Assembly (NCBI RefSeq): GCF_017571495.1
Contig: NZ_JAGETZ010000006.1
Location: forward strand, 124,001-188,000
Direction of reading: 5' to 3'
Length of the DNA stretch: 64,000 nucleotides
Origin: Hymenobacter negativus
GTDB taxonomy: Bacteria > Bacteroidota > Bacteroidia > Cytophagales > Hymenobacteraceae
Of this stretch, positions 8,062 to 16,866 are shown in pieces. The notes below the pieces were generated by a model. It was not told where the DNA came from. It did no database searches and saw nothing but the letters and a program-made list of their open reading frames with translations. Position numbers and translations under genes: made by a program. How positions within the stretch are numbered: position 1 is the first letter of the stretch; the number at the start of each line of letters is the position of its first letter.

Positions 8062-10689
8062 ATGAATAAGAGCCTGCTTCCTTACTGCTGCACCAAGCTG
8101 GTATTGCTCGGTTTGCTGGCCACCGCCTGCCAGCGGCAGCCAGTAGCCACGGCTGTAATGCCGCCTATCATCAAGGAAGTTGCTCCGGAACTGGCCGTTG
8201 AAAAAGGAGTGTCTGAGGCCCTGGCTGCGGCGCGGAAGCAGCTCATCAGCGGCGTAGCGTATGACTTGCGCCTGAACATTCCGGCGCAAAAAACTGCACC
8301 AATTGCGGTGACGGATTTGGTTTCGTTCACCCTGAAAGACAACCGTAGCCCGGTGCAGCTGGATTTTAAAGCCAGCGCTGACCACCTGCACAAGCTGTTA
8401 GTCAATGGCCAGCCCGTGGCCCTGGACCATCGCAACGAGCACCTCGTGCTGCCTGCCGCTGCGCTGAAAACCGGCCGCAATGTGGTCGAAATTGAGCTCA
8501 CGGCTGGCGAACAGTCCCTTAATCGCAACGACGACTACCTCTACACGCTGCTGGTGCCCGACCGCGCCCGCACCGTCTTCCCAGTCTTCGACCAGCCCGA
8601 TTTGAAGGCGACGTTTACATTGGCTCTTACGGTGCCGCTGGAGTGGCAGGCCGTGGCCAATGCACCGGTACGCGACTCCTCCATAACGCTCAACGGGCGG
8701 GTGCCCGGCATGAAAACCTACCGTTTCGCCACTTCGGATAGCATCAGTACCTACCTGTTTTCCTTCGCGGCAGGCAAATTTTCGCGGGTGAGCCGTACAA
8801 CAAACGGCCGCCCAATGACCTTTCTGCACCGCGAAACCGACCCGGCCAAGCTGCGCCTAAGCCTCGACCCCATCTTCCAGTTGCATGCCGATGCGCTGGC
8901 TTTCATGGAGCAGTACACGGGCATCAAGTATCCGTTTCAGAAGTTCGATTTCACAGCCATTCCTGACTTTCAGTACGGCGGCATGGAGCATGTCGGGGCC
9001 ATTGACTACAAGGCCGCGACGCTGTTTCTGGATGAGGGCGCGACCCAAGACCAGGTGCTGGCCCGCTCCAACCTGGTGTCGCACGAAACGGCCCACATGT
9101 GGTTCGGCGACCTCGTGACCATGCAGTGGTTCAACGACGTGTGGATGAAGGAGGTGTTTGCCAATTTCATGGCTGATAAAATCACCCAGGTATCGGTCAA
9201 AAACTCAAGCTACGACCTCAAATTCGTTATCGACCACTACCCCGCCGCCTACGGCATCGACCGCACCGCCGGGGCCAATCCCATCCGGCAGCCGCTGGCC
9301 AATTTGCAGGACGCGGGCTCGCTCTACGGCAACATCATTTACCATAAAGCTCCAATCATGATGCGCCAGCTGGAGCGCCTGATGGGGCCCGAAGCCTTCC
9401 AGGCCGGCTTGCAGGAATATCTTAAAACCTACGCCCACGGCAACGCCACTTGGCCCGACCTCATCACCATCTTGGACGCCCGCACCCCTGCCGACCTGCA
9501 GGCCTGGAACCAGGTATGGGTGAACCAGCCCGGTCGCCCCGTCTTCAGCTACCGCATCAGCGGGGGGCACGACCAGCGCTACGGCATCTATGTAACCCAA
9601 ACCGCCGAGGATGGCTCCGACCGCCTGTGGCCGCAGGAGTTCGACGTGCTGGTAGAGTCGGCTAGTGGCGAAAAGCAGCAGGTAACGGTGAAAATGGATA
9701 GCCAGGAAAAGGGCGTTCGGATATCGTTTCTGCCCAAGCGCGTGGTGTTCAACGTCACCGGCATCGGCTATGGCGTGTTTCCAACCGCGCCGGAACTGCT
9801 CACCAGCACAACGAAGCTGAATGACCCGGTAGCCCGCGCCGCCACCTATGTCAACCTCTACGAAAACATGCTGAACGGGCAGCAAATCGCGCCGCTGGCT
9901 CTGCTCAATGCCTACCGCCAGGCCCTGAACCTGGAACCCGAAGAGTTGAACCTGAAGCTGCTGACGGGGCAGGCCAGCGCCATTTTCTGGCAGTTTTTGA
10001 GCCCCGCTCAGCGCCTCGCCGTGGGCCCCGCGCTGGAGCAGGACCTGTGGGCCGCGATGCAGAAAAACGCGGCCCCAAATTCCAAAAAGCTGCTCTTTAA
10101 AACCTATCAGGCGGTGGCCCTGACCAAGGCGGCGCAAAGCAGGCTGTATCAAATCTGGCAGACGGAAAAGGCCCTGGCCGGCGTGAAGCTGACCGAGGAC
10201 GATTACACCGCGCTGGCCCTGGCGCTGGCTGTGCGCGACTACCCGGCGTCCGCGCCCATCCTGCCCGCCCAGCTCGCCCGCATCAAAAACCCCGACCGGC
10301 GCCAGCGCCTGCAATACCTCATGCCCGCCCTGGCTCCTGACGTGGCCACCCGCGACACTTTTTTCGCCTCATTGCACGACAAGGCCGGCCGCGCCAAAGA
10401 AGCCTGGGTGACGGCTGCCCTCGGCTACCTGCACCATCCGTTGCGCCAAGCTACTTCGGAAAAATACCTGCCCGCTAGCCTCGATTTGCTCCAGGAAATC
10501 CAGCTTACCGGCGATATTTTCTTTCCTTACTCCTGGCTGCAAGCCACGCTGGGCAGCTACCAGTCGCCCACGGCTGCCGCCACTGTGCGTGGCTTCCTGA
10601 CCGCGCACCCGAACTATAACCCGCAGCTCCGCGCCAAGCTCTTACAAGCTAGCGACGACCTGTTTCGGGCCGAGAAGCTGGTGCGGTAG
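8062..10689 (+). CDS. M1 family aminopeptidase lipoprotein
   Basis: An 875-residue gluzincin. The N-terminus has a lipobox (GLLATAC, Cys near residue 24), so the enzyme is probably membrane-anchored outside the cytoplasm. The zinc site is complete: HETAH at 341-345 followed by E364 (HExxH-18-E). GGMEHVG near residue 310 corresponds to the GxMEN exopeptidase motif, with His in place of the usual Asn. About 450 residues follow the catalytic domain, forming the helical C-terminal region usual in M1 enzymes. The enzyme should remove N-terminal residues from peptides. The gene stands alone between divergent and convergent neighbours. Confidence 0.93.
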   Translation: MNKSLLPYCCTKLVLLGLLATACQRQPVATAVMPPIIKEVAPELAVEKGVSEALAAARKQLISGVAYDLRLNIPAQKTAPIAVTDLVSFTLKDNRSPVQLDFKASADHLHKLLVNGQPVALDHRNEHLVLPAAALKTGRNVVEIELTAGEQSLNRNDDYLYTLLVPDRARTVFPVFDQPDLKATFTLALTVPLEWQAVANAPVRDSSITLNGRVPGMKTYRFATSDSISTYLFSFAAGKFSRVSRTTNGRPMTFLHRETDPAKLRLSLDPIFQLHADALAFMEQYTGIKYPFQKFDFTAIPDFQYGGMEHVGAIDYKAATLFLDEGATQDQVLARSNLVSHETAHMWFGDLVTMQWFNDVWMKEVFANFMADKITQVSVKNSSYDLKFVIDHYPAAYGIDRTAGANPIRQPLANLQDAGSLYGNIIYHKAPIMMRQLERLMGPEAFQAGLQEYLKTYAHGNATWPDLITILDARTPADLQAWNQVWVNQPGRPVFSYRISGGHDQRYGIYVTQTAEDGSDRLWPQEFDVLVESASGEKQQVTVKMDSQEKGVRISFLPKRVVFNVTGIGYGVFPTAPELLTSTTKLNDPVARAATYVNLYENMLNGQQIAPLALLNAYRQALNLEPEELNLKLLTGQASAIFWQFLSPAQRLAVGPALEQDLWAAMQKNAAPNSKKLLFKTYQAVALTKAAQSRLYQIWQTEKALAGVKLTEDDYTALALALAVRDYPASAPILPAQLARIKNPDRRQRLQYLMPALAPDVATRDTFFASLHDKAGRAKEAWVTAALGYLHHPLRQATSEKYLPASLDLLQEIQLTGDIFFPYSWLQATLGSYQSPTAAATVRGFLTAHPNYNPQLRAKLLQASDDLFRAEKLVR

Positions 10690-10712
10690 AGAAAAAGGGG
10701 CAGGGCTTACCC

Positions 10713-11222
10713 CTACAGCTCCTTCTCCAGCACCAGCAGCACCAGCGGCTGTCGCGGGATGCCGAAGCGTGGGTCCGTGGGGAAGGGCTCGGTGGCGCCG
10801 GTGCGGTGGTAGCCGCGCCGCTCGTAGTAGGCAATAAGCTCGGTTCGCACGGAAATAACGGTCATGCGGCTGAGGGTGCAGCCGTGCTGGCGGCCGTAGT
10901 CTTCCGCGGCTTGCAGCAAGAATTTGCCCACGCCCTGCGTTTGGCCGGCCGGGTTCACGGCCAGCATGGAGAGGTACACCAGTTCGCTCTTCACTTGCAC
11001 ATGGAAGCTGCCCAGCAACTCGCTGGCTTCGTTCAGGCAGAGCAGGATGGCGGCGCCGGGCCGGGCAAGCATTTCCAGCAGTCCTTCTTCGTCAATGCGC
11101 TGGCCGTCGAGCAGGTCGGCTTCGGTGGTCCAGCCCTGGCGGGCGGTATCGCCGCGGTAGGCAGCATTCACGAAGCGGGTAAGACGGGGGGCGTCGGCGG
11201 GCGTGGCAGTAGCGAGAATCAT
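10713..11222 (-). CDS. GNAT family N-acetyltransferase
   Basis: A 169-residue acetyltransferase. The acetyl-CoA loop is visible as AVNPAGQTQGVGKFLL (Q/RxxGxG/A type), followed by YYERRGYHRTG near the C-terminus, typical of this superfamily. The start at ATG 11222 (MILATATPAD) is preferred: an in-frame upstream extension to 11300 would be read out of an inverted-repeat element and has no family-like sequence. The substrate is unknown. It lies downstream of the osmolyte transporter in the same direction, separated by that element. Confidence 0.85.
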   Translation of the reverse strand: MILATATPADAPRLTRFVNAAYRGDTARQGWTTEADLLDGQRIDEEGLLEMLARPGAAILLCLNEASELLGSFHVQVKSELVYLSMLAVNPAGQTQGVGKFLLQAAEDYGRQHGCTLSRMTVISVRTELIAYYERRGYHRTGATEPFPTDPRFGIPRQPLVLLVLEKEL

Positions 11223-11230
11223 GGGGCGAA

Positions 11231-11305
11231 AGTAGCGTGGACTCTGCGAGTCCGCGCCGGAATGAACGACTCCTGCAAGGCCCAGACTCGCAGAGTCCAT
11301 GCTAC
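11231..11305. repeat. inverted repeat, GTAGCG family copy A
   Basis: Two 22-bp arms (11231-11252 and 11284-11305) match at 21 positions, around a 31-bp loop. Each arm holds a small palindrome, GGACTCTGCGAGTCC. The right arm contains the stop codon of the transporter fusion gene (11302-11304), and the left arm begins 9 bp upstream of the GNAT start. Copies B and D in this window share the outer and inner words. Confidence 0.9.
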
Positions 11306-12873
11306 TTCTGCAGGTATCCCCCCAAATCCGACACGCTTACAATGCCCAACTCGTGTGCTTGCTGCCCGCGCATTAGCAGCGCATAAGTGTTATTGAAGCC
11401 CAGCGGAGCCAGCCATTCCAGCCCGAAGCGGCGGCGGAATTCCTGGCGCACGTATCCGAGCACTGCCGCTGGCCGCCCACCCAGCGAATCAACCACCGTC
11501 GGCTTTGGCTGCAGAAGCACCAGCAGGCCCGTGCCGGTGTATTCGGGGTACATATCAATCTCGCCGTGGCGCAACGCCTCGAAGCAGATGGTGGTGCCGC
11601 CCAGACCGGTTTTGGTTTGCACGGCCAGGTCGGTATTTCCTCGAATAAGATTGGCGTACAGCTCGGCCAGGATGTATTGCTCGGCGAAAATCTTGGAGCC
11701 CAGTCGCACCACCGGCGCGCCCGCCACGGCCGGGCGTGGGGCCTTCCATAGCCCGCGCCGCTTCAGAAACGCTTCAGCAATAGCTTTGGGGTCTTGATGC
11801 AGATAGTCGGCCTGGTAGTTCAGGTTGGTCATGACCGAGTCGGAAATCTGGTCATCGAGCTTGGCCAGTACGGGGGCCAGCTCCGGATGCTCGCGGAGCA
11901 GGGCAGGGCGCACCACGGGCACGGCAAAGTAGGGCGGGAAGGCGCGGCGGTCGTCGCGCAGCACGCGCAGGCCATAGGCCCGGATGCGGCCGTCGGTGCT
12001 GTAGCCGTCTATCACGTCGACGTGGGCGTTGCGGGCCGCCTCGTACACGAGGGTGGGCGCCAGCACCACGTTGGGCAGGTGCGTGAGGCCGTAGGCTTTG
12101 GTAAGGCCCGGCAGGCCATCGGCCCGGCCCACAAACTCCGGACTGAAGCCAGCCAGCAGCTTGCCGGTGGCGCGGGGAAGTAGGTACAGCCCGCCCAGCA
12201 GCGGGAGGGACACTAGCAGGGCCGCGCCCACCTGGCCTAATCGGCGGGTGCTCAGCTTTTGCACCCCGCCTAGCAGGGCATCAAACACCAGCGCCAGCCC
12301 GGCAGCAGGCAGCGCGCCGGCTAGTATCATTACCGGATTGTTGAGAGCGATGCCACCGAAAATGAACTCGCCCAGCCCGCCCGCCGCCACGTAGGCCGCC
12401 AGCGTAGCCACGCCCACGTTTATCACCGTGGCCGTGCGGATGCCGGCCATGAGCACCGGCAGGGCCAGCGGCAGTTCCACCTTGCGCAGCACCTGCCCAT
12501 CCGTCAGGCCCAGGCCGCGGGCAGCTTCTACCACGGCCGGCGGCACGCCTCTGATTCCCTCGAACGTGTTGCGAATAATGGGCAGCAGCGAATACAGAAA
12601 CAGCGCGAAAATGGCCGGCTGCCACCCAATGCCCAGCAGCGGAATCAACACGCCGAGCAGGGCGATACTGGGCACCGTCTGAAGCACGCCGGCCAGGCCC
12701 AGCACTGCTGGCGCCCAGCGCGGCCGGCGCGACAGCCAGATGCCCAGCGGTACGCCCAGCAACACGCCCAGCAACAGCGAGCCCGCCGTGAGGCCGATGT
12801 GTTGCAAAGTCTGCTCGCCAAGCTTGCCGGCCTGCTCATGCCAGAAAGTGAAGAGGGCGCTTAGCGTTTCCAT
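11302..12873 (-). CDS. glycine betaine/choline-type ABC transporter: permease fused to a permuted substrate-binding domain
   Basis: A 523-residue fusion protein. Residues 20-210 form an OpuCB/ProW-like permease, with the coupling motif EAARGLGLTDGQVLRKVELP at 116-135; one more hydrophobic helix follows at 213-232. The rest is an OpuAC/ProX-type binding domain, but in swapped order. Residues 238-374 (with YSTDGRIRAYGL and FPPYFAVPVVR) match the second half of canonical proteins; a short linker follows; residues 388-523 (LGSKIFAEQYILAEL, GEIDMYPEYTGTG, FNNTYALLMR, SVSDLGGY) match the first half. The protein ends at the hinge. It probably imports a compatible solute. The gene overlaps the upstream ATPase gene by 13 bp, so the two are translationally coupled. 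Confidence 0.9.
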   Translation of the reverse strand: METLSALFTFWHEQAGKLGEQTLQHIGLTAGSLLLGVLLGVPLGIWLSRRPRWAPAVLGLAGVLQTVPSIALLGVLIPLLGIGWQPAIFALFLYSLLPIIRNTFEGIRGVPPAVVEAARGLGLTDGQVLRKVELPLALPVLMAGIRTATVINVGVATLAAYVAAGGLGEFIFGGIALNNPVMILAGALPAAGLALVFDALLGGVQKLSTRRLGQVGAALLVSLPLLGGLYLLPRATGKLLAGFSPEFVGRADGLPGLTKAYGLTHLPNVVLAPTLVYEAARNAHVDVIDGYSTDGRIRAYGLRVLRDDRRAFPPYFAVPVVRPALLREHPELAPVLAKLDDQISDSVMTNLNYQADYLHQDPKAIAEAFLKRRGLWKAPRPAVAGAPVVRLGSKIFAEQYILAELYANLIRGNTDLAVQTKTGLGGTTICFEALRHGEIDMYPEYTGTGLLVLLQPKPTVVDSLGGRPAAVLGYVRQEFRRRFGLEWLAPLGFNNTYALLMRGQQAHELGIVSVSDLGGYLQK

Positions 12874-14003
12874 GCGTACTCCTCTCGTTGCAAGGCCTCA
12901 CCAAAAGCGGCCATGAGCTGGGGCACGCCGAAGGAAGCCAGTGGGGCATTCGGGCCAGTCAGTGTTTCCAAGGCCTGCTGTACGGTAGTAGCAGCGGTAA
13001 AATCAGCGGCAGATGATGTTTTTGACGTGACCTCTTGCTTACTTGCGCTCAAAATTGCCGGGCTGCCTGTTTGGTTATTTACTCTGACTTCAGGGTTATT
13101 TACTGCCGAACCTTCTGTATGTGCTGAGTTTGTTGTTGAGCTTGACAAAGGAAGGGTATTTTGTGCTGCCAAACTGGGGTTATGTACTTCCAGTAGGAGT
13201 TTATTTGCTTCTTCCTCCGCAAAAACATCACTTAGGGTAAGCGTACGCAGTTGCAAGGCCAGCCGTTCAGCTGTGAAAAAGCGCCGCACAAAACCATTAG
13301 CGGGCCGAAACAGGAGCTCGCGCGGTGTGCCCAATTGCTGAATCTGCCCGGCCTCGAGTAGCATAATGCGGTCGGCTAGCTCAAAGGCTTCGGTTACGTC
13401 GTGCGTCACCAGCACCACCGTCTTACGTTTCAATTCGTCCAGTTCCCGAAACTCGCGTCGGATGCTAGCCCTGGTAATAGGGTCGAGGGCTCCGAAGGGC
13501 TCGTCCATGAGGATGATGGGCGGGTCGGCGGCCAGGGCGCGGGCCAGGCCCACGCGCTGCTGCTGTCCGCCCGAAAGCTGCTGCGGCAGTTGCCCGGCGT
13601 AGCGCTCAGGCGGCAGGTGCAGGCGGGTGAGCAGCGCGGCGGTGCGCGCGGCAATGGCCGCCGGGGCGTGGCCCAGCAGCTTGGGCACCACGGCAATGTT
13701 TTCGGCCACGGTGTAGTGTGGCAGCAGCCCTACCTGCTGAATAACGTAGCCGATGCCGCGCCGCAGTTGGGCCGGTGGCTGCTGGCGCACATCGCACCCG
13801 TTGATTTCTACCGTGCCGCCGTCGGGCTCAATCAGGCGGTTGAGCAGCTTGAGCAGCGTGGTTTTGCCGCAGCCGCTGGGCCCAAGCAGCACCAGTGTTT
13901 CGCCGGCTGCCACGGCAAATGATACGTCGCGCACCACGGCCTGTGCGCCAAAGCTCTTGTGAAGGTTGGTAACTTGGATAACGGGCGGCGGGGCGTCGGG
14001 CAT
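12861..14003 (-). CDS. osmolyte ABC transporter ATP-binding protein
   Basis: A 380-residue ABC ATPase of the OpuCA/ProV type that powers the fused permease encoded downstream. It shows Walker A GPSGCGKTT, signature QLSGGQQQRVGLA, Walker B IILMDEPFGALDP and the switch His in VLVTHD. After about residue 255 the C-terminal regulatory region has no recognisable CBS pair; it is interrupted by about nine imperfect heptapeptides (roughly residues 265-330) encoded by a 21-bp tandem repeat, and then resumes to the end YAWKR. The start codon ATG 14003 forms the outer end of a 32-bp inverted repeat shared with the divergent peptidase gene. Confidence 0.92.
   Translation of the reverse strand: MPDAPPPVIQVTNLHKSFGAQAVVRDVSFAVAAGETLVLLGPSGCGKTTLLKLLNRLIEPDGGTVEINGCDVRQQPPAQLRRGIGYVIQQVGLLPHYTVAENIAVVPKLLGHAPAAIAARTAALLTRLHLPPERYAGQLPQQLSGGQQQRVGLARALAADPPIILMDEPFGALDPITRASIRREFRELDELKRKTVVLVTHDVTEAFELADRIMLLEAGQIQQLGTPRELLFRPANGFVRRFFTAERLALQLRTLTLSDVFAEEEANKLLLEVHNPSLAAQNTLPLSSSTTNSAHTEGSAVNNPEVRVNNQTGSPAILSASKQEVTSKTSSAADFTAATTVQQALETLTGPNAPLASFGVPQLMAAFGEALQREEYAWKR
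13012..13204 (-). repeat. degenerate 21-bp tandem repeat inside the ATPase gene
   Basis: On the minus strand the words GGAAGTACATAACCC, CAGCACAT, GGCAGTAAATAACCC and AGAGTAAATAACC recur at 21-bp spacing. A rough consensus is GGCAGTAAATAACCCTGAAG plus one base. The stretch is less GC-rich than the surrounding gene. As 21 is divisible by three, it encodes heptapeptides such as NPSLAAQ and NPEVRVN without breaking the frame. Confidence 0.7.
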
Positions 14004-14102
14004 GCTGCAAAGTAGCGCGAACTTTTAGTTCGCGTCGCCGAACGACCACCGCTGTGACGGCGCGGGGGCTCGAACTAAAAGTTCGCGCTACTTTGCAGCA
14101 TG
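14001..14102. repeat. perfect 32-bp inverted repeat filling a divergent intergenic region, GTAGCG family copy B
   Basis: Arms 14001-14032 and 14071-14102 are exact reverse complements. The outermost three bases of each arm are the ATG codons of the divergent ATPase (14003) and M28 peptidase (14100) genes. The whole 96-bp intergenic region is therefore this element. Each arm contains the inner palindrome CGCGAACTTTTAGTTCGCG, or part of it. CTACTTTG just before each ATG is a partial match to TAnnTTTG. Confidence 0.95.
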
Positions 14103-15755
14103 AGATTATTCTGTCCCCTTAGCTTACTTGGCAACCTATTATTCGGCCTTACAGCCCAGGCCCAGGCACCGCTCACCGTCCCCAAGCCCGTGACGGCTGC
14201 CCTGGAGCAAGTCAAACCTGCCGATATCAAAGCCCACATTGCCTACCTGGCCGACGACCGCCTGCAGGGCCGCAAAGCCGGCACGCCCGGCTACCAAATG
14301 GCCGTCGACTACGTCACGCAGCAGCTGAAAATCCTGGGTGTGCAGCCGGCCGGCGAAGGCGGCACCTACATCCAGAAAGTGCGCCTGCGCCGCGCTTTTC
14401 TCAAGCCCGGCGCCACTTTCCAGGTGCGCGATGCGCAGGGCACCGCCTTGCCTCTTGCTGCCGGCCCCGACTATGTGCTTTACCCCAGCCCCGAGCTGCC
14501 CGCCACCAGTGTGAAGGATGCCCCGGTGGCCTTCGCCGGCTTCGGCATCAGTGCCCCCGAATTGGGCTATGACGACTACGCCGGCCTCGATGTGAAGGGG
14601 AAAGTGGTAATGATTGTACGCGGGTCTCCCCGCACGTTTGCCTCCACTGTGGCCTCGGCCAGCCAGGATTTGGCAGGGCTGCTGAAAGCGGCCATCAACC
14701 ACGGCGCTGTAGGGCTGATACTGGCTTCGACGCACGCCACGCCACCGGCCAGCGTGAAAGCCGGTACCAACAGCGTGCTCGGGGCCAATGGCAAAGTAGC
14801 AGTGTCGCGCACCTTCGCTGTTGGTAGCCAGCAGCAATTCTACGCGTCTGTAAATTCGGCCGCGCTGCAGCGCTTCCTGCAAACATCGGCCTTGGATACC
14901 ACAGCAGTTTTTGCATCCATTCGGGCTGGCAAACCGGCTTCGGCGGTGCTCAAAACTACCATCACGGCCCGCACCGAATCCACGTATCAGGACTTTGAGA
15001 GCTATAATGTGGTGGGCAAATTCACGGGCTCCGATGCTAAGCTGCGTGACGAATACGTGGTGCACTCCGCCCACCTCGACCACCTCGGCATCACTGCGCC
15101 AGTGAAAGGCGACTCAATCAACAACGGCGCCCACGATAATGCTTCGGGTGTGTCCTGCGTGCTCGAAATCGCCAAAGTCTACTCCAAGCTGAAGGAAAAG
15201 CCCAAGCGCTCGATGCTCTTCGTCTTCATGACCGGCGAAGAACTGGGCCTGCTGGGTTCATCAGCTTTTGCGGCCAATCCCACGGTGCCCAAGGCCAAAA
15301 TCGTGGCCGATATCAACATGGACATGCCCACGCTCATTGCCCCGCTACTCTCGGTGGTAGCGCTGGGTGCCCCACATTCCACCCTCATCGAGCCCGTGAA
15401 AAAGGCCTGCGCCTACATGGCCATCGACCTTGAAAACGACCCCGAGCCCGAGCAAAATCGCTTCATCCGCAGCGACCAATACAGCTTCGTGACGGCCGGC
15501 ATTCCGGCCCTGCACATCAAATACGGCAACAAAACCGCCGACGGCAAAAACAACCTCAGCGAAGACGTGCAGAAGTGGCGCGCCGTTACCTACCACAAGC
15601 CCCAGGACGATATCAACGGCCGCTTCGACTTCGAAGCCGGCCGCAAATACGTGCAGCTCTGCTTCCTCATCGGCTATCAGGTAGCGCAGGATGCGGCGCG
15701 TCCGACGTGGAATAAGGGCGACTTTTTCGGGGTGCGCTACGGCGGCCAGCAGTAA
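14100..15755 (+). CDS. M28 family metallopeptidase with PA domain, secreted
   Basis: A 551-residue exported peptidase. The signal peptide ends near LTAQAQ (residue 22). A PA (protease-associated) insert is suggested at about 135-245 (GFGISAPELGYDDYAGLDVKGKVV). The M28 zinc ligands are in HSAHLDHLG, NNGAHDNASGV, FMTGEELGLLGS and the later DINMD and GIPALHIKYG segments; the catalytic Glu is the first E of GEE. Such enzymes are aminopeptidases, but the specificity cannot be read here. The start codon lies inside the 32-bp inverted repeat shared with the divergent ATPase gene. Transcription probably ends at the hairpin at 15781-15826. Confidence 0.92.
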   Translation: MRLFCPLSLLGNLLFGLTAQAQAPLTVPKPVTAALEQVKPADIKAHIAYLADDRLQGRKAGTPGYQMAVDYVTQQLKILGVQPAGEGGTYIQKVRLRRAFLKPGATFQVRDAQGTALPLAAGPDYVLYPSPELPATSVKDAPVAFAGFGISAPELGYDDYAGLDVKGKVVMIVRGSPRTFASTVASASQDLAGLLKAAINHGAVGLILASTHATPPASVKAGTNSVLGANGKVAVSRTFAVGSQQQFYASVNSAALQRFLQTSALDTTAVFASIRAGKPASAVLKTTITARTESTYQDFESYNVVGKFTGSDAKLRDEYVVHSAHLDHLGITAPVKGDSINNGAHDNASGVSCVLEIAKVYSKLKEKPKRSMLFVFMTGEELGLLGSSAFAANPTVPKAKIVADINMDMPTLIAPLLSVVALGAPHSTLIEPVKKACAYMAIDLENDPEPEQNRFIRSDQYSFVTAGIPALHIKYGNKTADGKNNLSEDVQKWRAVTYHKPQDDINGRFDFEAGRKYVQLCFLIGYQVAQDAARPTWNKGDFFGVRYGGQQ

Positions 15756-15780
15756 CATAGGATAACACAGGTGTAGGATA

Positions 15781-15826
15781 AAGCCGCCCGTCATGCCGAG
15801 CGCAGCCGAGGCATGACGGGCGGCTT
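15781..15826. terminator. bidirectional hairpin between convergent genes (GTCATGCC family)
   Basis: A perfect 17-bp stem, AAGCCGCCCGTCATGCC paired with its reverse complement around a 12-nt loop (GAGCGCAGCCGA). It ends with TTT on one strand and begins with AAA on the other. It lies between the stops of the M28 peptidase and the pirin gene, where it can serve both. The core is shared with palindromes at 21855, 44716 and 61461. Confidence 0.75.
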
Positions 15827-15837
15827 TCTATGGCCTT

Positions 15838-16728
15838 CTAATCTGTGTCCGCAAAGGACCCCATGGCCCCGCTCTCATAGTCAGCAATGGCCTGCACCAA
15901 CTCCTTATTCGTGTTCATCACAAACGGCCCGTACGTCGCCAGGGGCTCTTCAATTGGCTCGCCGGCCAGGACCAGAATAATGCTGTCTTCGTTGGCCGTG
16001 ATGCTTGCTTCGCTGGAGTTCCAACCCAGCACCACCAGTTGCTTGGTGGTGGCGGAGTAGTCGCCGTGAAGCCGCACGTCGCCCTTCACAATGTAGAGGC
16101 CCACGTTGTAGTCCTGCGGCAGCGTGAGGTTGAATTCGGTGCCTTTGGGCAGGTGCACGTCCAGCATGGTCATGGGCGAAAAGGTGCTGGCCGGCCCGGT
16201 CACACCCTCGTAAGTGCCCGCAATGACGCGGACGGTGCCCCGTCCGTCGGGCGTGGGCAGGGTTTTGATGTCGGCCGAAGGAATGTCCTGGTAGTTGGCC
16301 GGGGCCATTTTGTCCTTCTTCGGCATGTTCACCCACAGCTGCACCACTTCCAGCGTGCCGCCCCGGCGCGTGAACTCCTTCTCATACAGCTCCTCGTGGA
16401 GCAGGCCCGCGCCGGCCGTCATCCACTGCACGTCGCCGGGCCCAATGTTGCCCGCGTGGCCGGCCGTATCGCGGTGCGCCAGCACGCCACTGTACATGAT
16501 GGTCACGGTCTCGAAGCCGCGGTGGGGGTGGGGCGGCGAGCCCAGCGGCTGCTCGCTTGGCGCAATGGTCATGGGCCCGATGTGGTCGATGAGCAGGAAG
16601 GGGCTGAGCTGCCGGATGCGTGGCCCCGGCATGGGGCTGGTCACTTGGAAGCCGTCGCCCACGGCTTTTCTGTTGCCGTCAATCACCTGGAAGATGCGGC
16701 GGAAGGTAGTAGCGTGGGTAGTTTCCAT
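15838..16728 (-). CDS. pirin family protein
   Basis: A 296-residue bicupin of the pirin family. The metal-binding N-terminal cupin carries SPHPHRGFETVT and later DTAGHAGNIGPGDVQWMTAGAG and LLHEE, which supply the conserved His/His/His/Glu ligands. The start METTHATTF (16728) is chosen over ATG 16737 because family alignments begin near that point; both are possible. Pirins include quercetin dioxygenases and redox-sensing proteins, so the role is uncertain. No signal peptide, so cytoplasmic. The gene converges on the M28 peptidase. Confidence 0.92.
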   Translation of the reverse strand: METTHATTFRRIFQVIDGNRKAVGDGFQVTSPMPGPRIRQLSPFLLIDHIGPMTIAPSEQPLGSPPHPHRGFETVTIMYSGVLAHRDTAGHAGNIGPGDVQWMTAGAGLLHEELYEKEFTRRGGTLEVVQLWVNMPKKDKMAPANYQDIPSADIKTLPTPDGRGTVRVIAGTYEGVTGPASTFSPMTMLDVHLPKGTEFNLTLPQDYNVGLYIVKGDVRLHGDYSATTKQLVVLGWNSSEASITANEDSIILVLAGEPIEEPLATYGPFVMNTNKELVQAIADYESGAMGSFADTD

Positions 16729-16740
16729 AAAAAGCAAAAA

Positions 16741-16866
16741 AGGCCGGTGCGAAAGCCCGCATCCAGCGGCGGTTTTATAAAAGCATTTGGGCGCAAAATA
16801 GTTATCTGCGTCAATGAGGTAAACGGGCTTTTAGACGGCGGGTTTTAGCCCGTCTATCGCAATCGG
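16741..16866. repeat. small nested palindrome between pirin and GH43 genes
   Basis: AGACGGCGGGTTTTAGCCCGTCT (16833-16855) folds as a hairpin and is preceded by the related word ACGGGCTTTTAGACGG at 16823. The stretch is the only structure seen between the pirin start and the GH43 promoter region; TATATTTA at 16929-16936 could be a -7 element for the latter. Confidence 0.5.
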
